From NCBI GenBank assembly GCA_014338405.1, contig JTDE01000248.1, positions 188,631 through 252,630 of the forward strand: DNA of 64,000 nucleotides, in the 5' to 3' direction. Of this stretch, positions 59,591 to 64,000 are shown piece by piece. Within the stretch, counting starts at the first letter, position 1, and each line of letters opens with the position of its first letter. The notes under the pieces are model-generated. The model saw nothing but the letters and a program-made list of their open reading frames with translations, was not told the origin of the DNA and did not search any database. The DNA is from Paragonimus skrjabini miyazakii. Its lineage: Eukaryota > Platyhelminthes > Trematoda > Plagiorchiida > Troglotrematidae. The translations under genes and the position numbers were made by a program.

Positions 59591-61261
59591 ATGTCGGTGA
59601 TGACGATTCTTATGTGACAGTCCTCAGTTTAAATCATCATCAGATGCTATCTCTTTTACCATGTCAGATTGTTTTCATATTTCCGGTTTATTCATCTAAA
59701 CTATTCCTCCTTACCATTGCAATGAACGGGCACTTGGTCAATTGTGTCATTTGATCAGTCTCAGGGATGTTCATTCTGGTGTGCATGAGAGTGATTGTCT
59801 TTGAATCTACACATCGATATCCCAAAGTTATTATAAAATCTAACGCCAGTGTGAAATGTATTTTATTATAAAACAAATTATACAATACGCATGGTGTAGT
59901 TTCTGTTAATATAAACGAAATATTTCTCACGTCCATATTGAATCTTTTAACTAATGAACATTAAATTAGTGTTAGTATTTCTTAACTTCTGTGAATTATT
60001 ACTAGTAAATAACAGAAAACTTGAAGCACCTGATGATAACTTATTAATGAATGGGTGCTTCACGCTTCAAAGTACCTGGGATAACAAGTTTTTGCTTTAG
60101 AAGCTACGGAAATGACTTCAAGTATAACAAAACTTTCATCATACTCAAAATCTGATTAGGTCAACTCTATACTAGGCCACGATCACATATTCAGGCGCTT
60201 TTGATTAAAAGTTTCATAAATGCATTTCTTCGCTTCCAACCGATGTAACCTATTGTTCAAATCAACTTATTTTTTTGTACACTGAATAACTTCAGAAGAT
60301 GTCTACTGAAACGAGAATGCCATGTATGTCGTCTATCGCAAAATAAACAAGATATTCGCTTCCCGATTATCTCCTCTTTCCCGAGATGACACGAATTGCA
60401 CTGAGCAGTCTTCATAGAAAATGTCTTAGACAAAGCAAACCTGTCAGTGCGACAACAACAAATCATTTTTGATTACTCAAACCAGGTAAATTAGGTTATT
60501 CGAACGAGCCGGTGTTGTAACCGATGAATCAGTCAGCCTCACATTTAGACAGCATGGGAGTAAGCAAAATGAGTACTTATGCAAGACAACTGGTTGAGTG
60601 CAAAATTCGCTGGAATAAACAAGTAAGCAAAACAGCCAAAAGAACAGTCAAAGCCATGAGACCGATTATTTCACCGTTTTCACACCAGTTCTTGTAAACG
60701 TGATAACAGAAAATCACAAGACGTCAGACGACTATGTGTCAACCGGAACAATTGTCCAACTTTCATTGGGAAGATAGGTAACACTGCTGCAAAAAGTGAT
60801 GTTTACTCCAAAGATAGAGAAACATACGTAGAAAGCACAAACAAGGTTAACAAAACAAATCTCATTCTAATACAAATGTAAATGAAAAACCACTCAAAAA
60901 GAATATTTGATGATCCTCAACCGAAATGCAAATATGAGTTATCAAATAATGAATTCCTCAAAGTTTGCGTTTGACGATTCAGCGGGAATCAGCGCATGAT
61001 TTGTGGAAAAGCAGCTAGCACGCCGGCAACATAAAGGAATGGGTTAGAGCAAGAGGCGCACTCTGTAAAAATACATGCGAAAGCGACGAGCATCAGAACT
61101 TCCAAAACGGAACCAAGCACATCGGAAATATTTCAGCAAAATCATAATAGCATAAACAACAGTTGACTAACTACACCGGCTAACGACCTCAAGAAACGTT
61201 CAGTCGCAACTTTGTCCGTAGGCTAAACAAGTTCATGTACCTGGTGGAAGGCTGACTGGTC

Positions 61262-61540
61262 ATGATTATGTTGACGGCAAGGTGTTGCTGTTTGATAGCT
61301 TTTCAAGCGGCACAAACAATGCTTGATGCTATTCCGCTTTCTGCTAAATACTTCGGAGTGCGTTTTGCAGCCTCAAAGTGCAATGTGCTTCTGCAAGATT
61401 GCAGTGGTTACGTGGGTTTAAAGTTAGGTAATCTTGTCATGGAGGTTGTTAACCGATGTGTATACTTGAGAATCTGCATCGACGGCTGCAGCGGATGTGT
61501 AGGGAATGAAGTGAAAGTATGTATCTCTCTCGTCAGACGC
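61262..61540 (+). mobile_element. RTE-like LINE fragment, palm and thumb region
   Basis: The frame carries FGVRFAASKCNVLLQDC, then LGNLVMEVVNRCVYLRICID and VGNEVKVCISLVRRKV. These fit the FAxSKCKVLLQDW, VxxFVYLGS and SDEIxxRIxKAR blocks of the RTE clade. The YADD motif should lie just upstream and is not readable at 61,205-61,300. From about 61,540 the sequence returns to the duplication unit, so the last residues of the 118-codon frame are not from the element. Confidence 0.75.
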
Positions 61541-62796
61541 AAAGTCGAGTTTCCGGGAAAGTTTATTCGGCGTTCGGAAATTTCAAGTGTGAAACATCCC
61601 GAAAATACTGGTTTATAACAACGAGAGTAAACCACCATATGACGTGTAAGGTGGCAACACCATGAAACCTTGTGTAAAGATCGAAATTGAGTGCGGTTGA
61701 AAACAAAGTGAAGTCTTACCCATGCTCTCAAAATCGCCTCAGCTCATCTGTAATCGTTCAACATGTTTCAGTATGTTCGCCTTATATGTGAAAGGGTGTT
61801 GTTGATCCTATTTTCTGCTGTCCAGCTATGTCAACTTTGTCCACCAGTAGTATTTGGATTTAGCATGTTTCCAATTTAGTCCATTTCACGGACGTCGTGA
61901 CACTGTCCGTCACAGAACTACTCAATGCATTGGCAGATTCCCACAAGAACTTTAGCATTCTTCAAATCAACGAAATCATTACGAATTTCATCAACTGCAG
62001 TAAAAACGTGCACCAGACGAATCAACTCACTTGGGACAGCAAGAAACAGTCGATCCACTTGAAATTATAATATGCCACACAAATCAATTTTAGCTGCCTG
62101 CTATCAGATGGACAATAGATTGACCAGTGTATCATGATAACTAGAAGTTAACGGTGGGACAAACAAAAGAATTAAATATACCTTCTTAATAACTGAAATG
62201 CAAAACTAAGAAGCTCCGCAGAAGGAAATCATCAAAATGTTGAATACAGCCGTATTCTCTGGAAGAACTCTACACATCACTGAAAATAGTTCGAAAAAAG
62301 GACAGATTCTATGAGTGTAGTCCGCAGTGAACAGTTCACTTTTTATGCCTGATGAAACAACATCACGTGTGGAGTGTGGAGTAAACCACTCGAGAATCAC
62401 GTCCAGGGTGAGATGAACATTCAACGCCATCGTTGAATCAATGACACTTCAACGCCTGCATTCCTTTGGTGAAATCCCGATACAGCGAGCCACCTCCCAC
62501 ACTCCATTTCAAAGTTAAACATCTGTCTCTCAGTGTAATCGTTCTGGACTTATTGAAGGTGAATTCATTCTATTGAAATTATGGCTGGCAGAATGAAAAG
62601 CCTTCAACAAGGTTCCACGTAATCGACGAAAAACCGAGAAGTAAGCAGTGACAGCAACTTGCTTCATTCTGTCCGGGTGAGTGAATATCAAGTCACGACG
62701 TTTGTGATGGTTCTGCGGGCTGTGAGCTCCGTCATTGGTTCGTGTTTGCAACTAGACATGCATTGAGCATGTTGACATCAAGACTCACAGTATATC

Positions 62797-62886
62797 ATGA
62801 GCGGTTGCCTTGCAGTGTGTTATTTTCTTAGTCTACATATTCTTCTAATTTCCGGATTTCAACCACAGCATGATTTATCACTCGAA
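62797..62886 (+). CDS. Candidate first exon encoding a signal peptide, only in copy B
   Basis: ATG opens MSGCLAVCYFLSLHILLISG then FQPQHDLSLE, a typical secretory leader with a hydrophobic core and a plausible cleavage site after SG. The exon ends exactly at a consensus donor, GAA then GTAAGT at 62,887, in phase 0. The frame also stays open for 66 more codons past the donor without recognisable content. The surrounding 160 bases are missing at the matching point of copy A (about 6,870). No second exon was identified before the window ends. Confidence 0.35.
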
Positions 62887-63764
62887 GTAAGTGCTCCTCT
62901 AACTCAGGATGAACTGCTGGCGGGATTGTGGTTTCCAATATGTGCTTCTGTTCAAGCTTGCTCGCTCTTCAGCGGCTTCAAAATTTATTTTTACTGTGGC
63001 TGCCTCAGGATAAGTTACTTTTTTTACATTGTGTTTCATTTACGAAGCAATCAACCAGTTGGTCTGGTGAATGTTACTCCATGAATTGACTTAAAGCTGG
63101 ATGAGGTTAGAGATGCATTGCAAACATCTGCCACTTCTGCATTGTTGCGTACGACAGATTGGCAGTCGTCTTATGAAAAATTTTATTATGTGGACCAGAT
63201 GCCAGGTCATTAAACGGATATATCACCATGATAGGTTCGATGGTGTTTAGACATACAAACAAGCTTTGTTGTTCGGAAATCTGAGTGAAATGTATACCCG
63301 TCAGTACGCGGTTGTGGTTTGCAAGAAAACAAAACCGCATGAATTTCATTCACATGCTTACAGTTTTCTGTTCCTAACGTACATCAGTTACCTCCATATC
63401 TATCCTGCAGGATACATTTAATATTTTAAATGTATTTCAAGTGTAAACTATATACAAAACAATACTCACTTTCTTCTCTAGAAAGAAGTGCCGTCGCTCC
63501 GCCTTGTCGCAATATCAAGCGTTCAATGAAATGAATCAGAATTTGAAACGATGAGGATTGGATTAGATCAAATGCTCTTTGAATTTGTCAAGCAAATGTT
63601 GTCAAGATGATTCTAGCATGACAAAATTAGTTGGGACCAAACGTGTGTGATATTGTGCTTCGAAATTTCCATTTCCTGTATATTGTTAGCTTGCTTATCA
63701 ATATATTTTGATACCAGTCTTTTTATTAGTTTAACGTTCTCCAACCTAATATAAAAATCTGGAT

Positions 63765-63770
63765 TTTATT
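63765..63770 (-). terminator. Possible polyadenylation signal AATAAA
   Basis: AATAAA on the minus strand abutting the TAG of the candidate terminal exon. The hexamer is frequent by chance in AT-rich DNA. Confidence 0.25.
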
Positions 63771-63989
63771 CTACATGATGTGTTGAACAGCTTCTCTGAT
63801 AAATGAGTCCATGTCGATTGCTTGCAATATGCAGTGTTTCCTTCCGATTTGCTCATTATGTGCGACATTATCGATAACAAACATGGTTCGTTTGTGTGAA
63901 TTCCGTTCTGTGTCTTGGATCATCTGCTCTGCTCGGATGTCATAATGCCCGTTCACGTCTCTTCTTGTTGGATAGTACCGGCAATTCAA
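63771..63989 (-). CDS. Candidate terminal exon of a minus-strand gene
   Basis: The last 60 or so codons of a minus-strand frame are polar and coding-like, including RAEQMIQDTERNSHKRTMFV and then AIDMDSFIREAV, ending in TAG. AATAAA follows the stop directly (63,765-63,770), a canonical polyadenylation signal though unusually close. The frame is open almost to the right edge of the window, so upstream exons would lie outside. I do not recognise the protein, and it could also be the end of a retroelement. Confidence 0.3.
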   Translation of the reverse strand: MNCRYYPTRRDVNGHYDIRAEQMIQDTERNSHKRTMFVIDNVAHNEQIGRKHCILQAIDMDSFIREAVQHIM

Positions 63990-64000
63990 CTAAGCATAAT

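Larger units (their letters stand above)
53880..63610 (+). repeat. Copy B of the large direct duplication
   Basis: Collinear with 1-7,530. It is longer because of sequence not found in copy A: the SINE cluster at 57,227-58,204, about 2 kb at 58,900-60,900 that includes a LINE fragment, LINE sequence at 61,205-61,540, and about 160 bases around the signal-peptide exon at 62,797. It lacks the equivalent of 3,310-3,480 and 4,110-5,000. Left homology is already present at 53,880, where copy A meets the window edge, so the true left end is unknown. Confidence 0.85.

Noticed and set aside
1..64000. CRISPR array, bacterial operon or rRNA genes
   Set aside because: No regularly spaced repeats, no ribosomal RNA signature and no bacterial gene organisation; all recognisable elements are eukaryotic retroelements.

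Overview
The window looks like intergenic DNA from a repeat-rich animal genome, most likely a flatworm and probably a digenean trematode. It is AT-rich and has no long open reading frame. It carries decayed copies of four retroelement classes common in trematodes: Penelope-like elements with a GIY-YIG endonuclease, RTE-like LINEs, Ty3/gypsy LTR elements and a tRNA-derived SINE. The species is an inference from repeat content only. A scaffold gap of exactly 100 N lies at 15,976-16,075. I could identify no complete protein-coding gene. Supported coding DNA is transposon debris plus a few candidate single exons, several of them signal-peptide exons that end in a good splice donor.

Layout. 1-7.5 kb is copy A of a large direct duplication whose copy B is at 53.9-63.6 kb. 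The unit appears non-coding. Copy B carries an extra SINE cluster (57.23-58.20 kb), two LINE fragments (59.26-59.59 and 61.26-61.54 kb) and a signal-peptide exon (62.80-62.89 kb) that copy A lacks. 7.6-22 kb is mostly featureless, with one SINE at 11.2-11.5 kb. At 22.3 kb a minus-strand signal-peptide exon with a TATA-like box and a consensus donor is the best candidate for a host gene start. 24.2-25.7 kb is a Penelope-like element in which both the reverse transcriptase (YVDD) and the GIY-YIG region are still readable. 28.4-28.8 kb holds a GGCC cluster and two minisatellites. 29.4-31.3 kb is an internally deleted gypsy element (LTR, gag, zinc knuckles, protease, LTR). 34.4-35.8 kb joins a LINE fragment to a second Penelope endonuclease fragment. 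36.5-39 kb is another gypsy relic with reverse transcriptase, both ends of integrase, a polypurine tract and an LTR start. 40.15-40.58 kb is a head-to-head inverted SINE dimer flanked by a perfect 12-bp direct repeat. 46.25-46.44 kb is a solo LTR. 50.9-51.4 kb has two opposed tRNA-like modules. The right edge may hold the last exon of a minus-strand gene.

The most unusual structure is the SINE family arranged head-to-head. The arrangement occurs at 40 kb and 57 kb with a shared left terminus and probably a shared right terminus, and the 40 kb copy has what looks like a target-site duplication around the whole dimer. This suggests that the inverted dimer itself, a fold-back structure with an internal RNA polymerase III promoter, moved as one unit. 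All homologies were read by eye from the sequence; no database search or alignment program was run.
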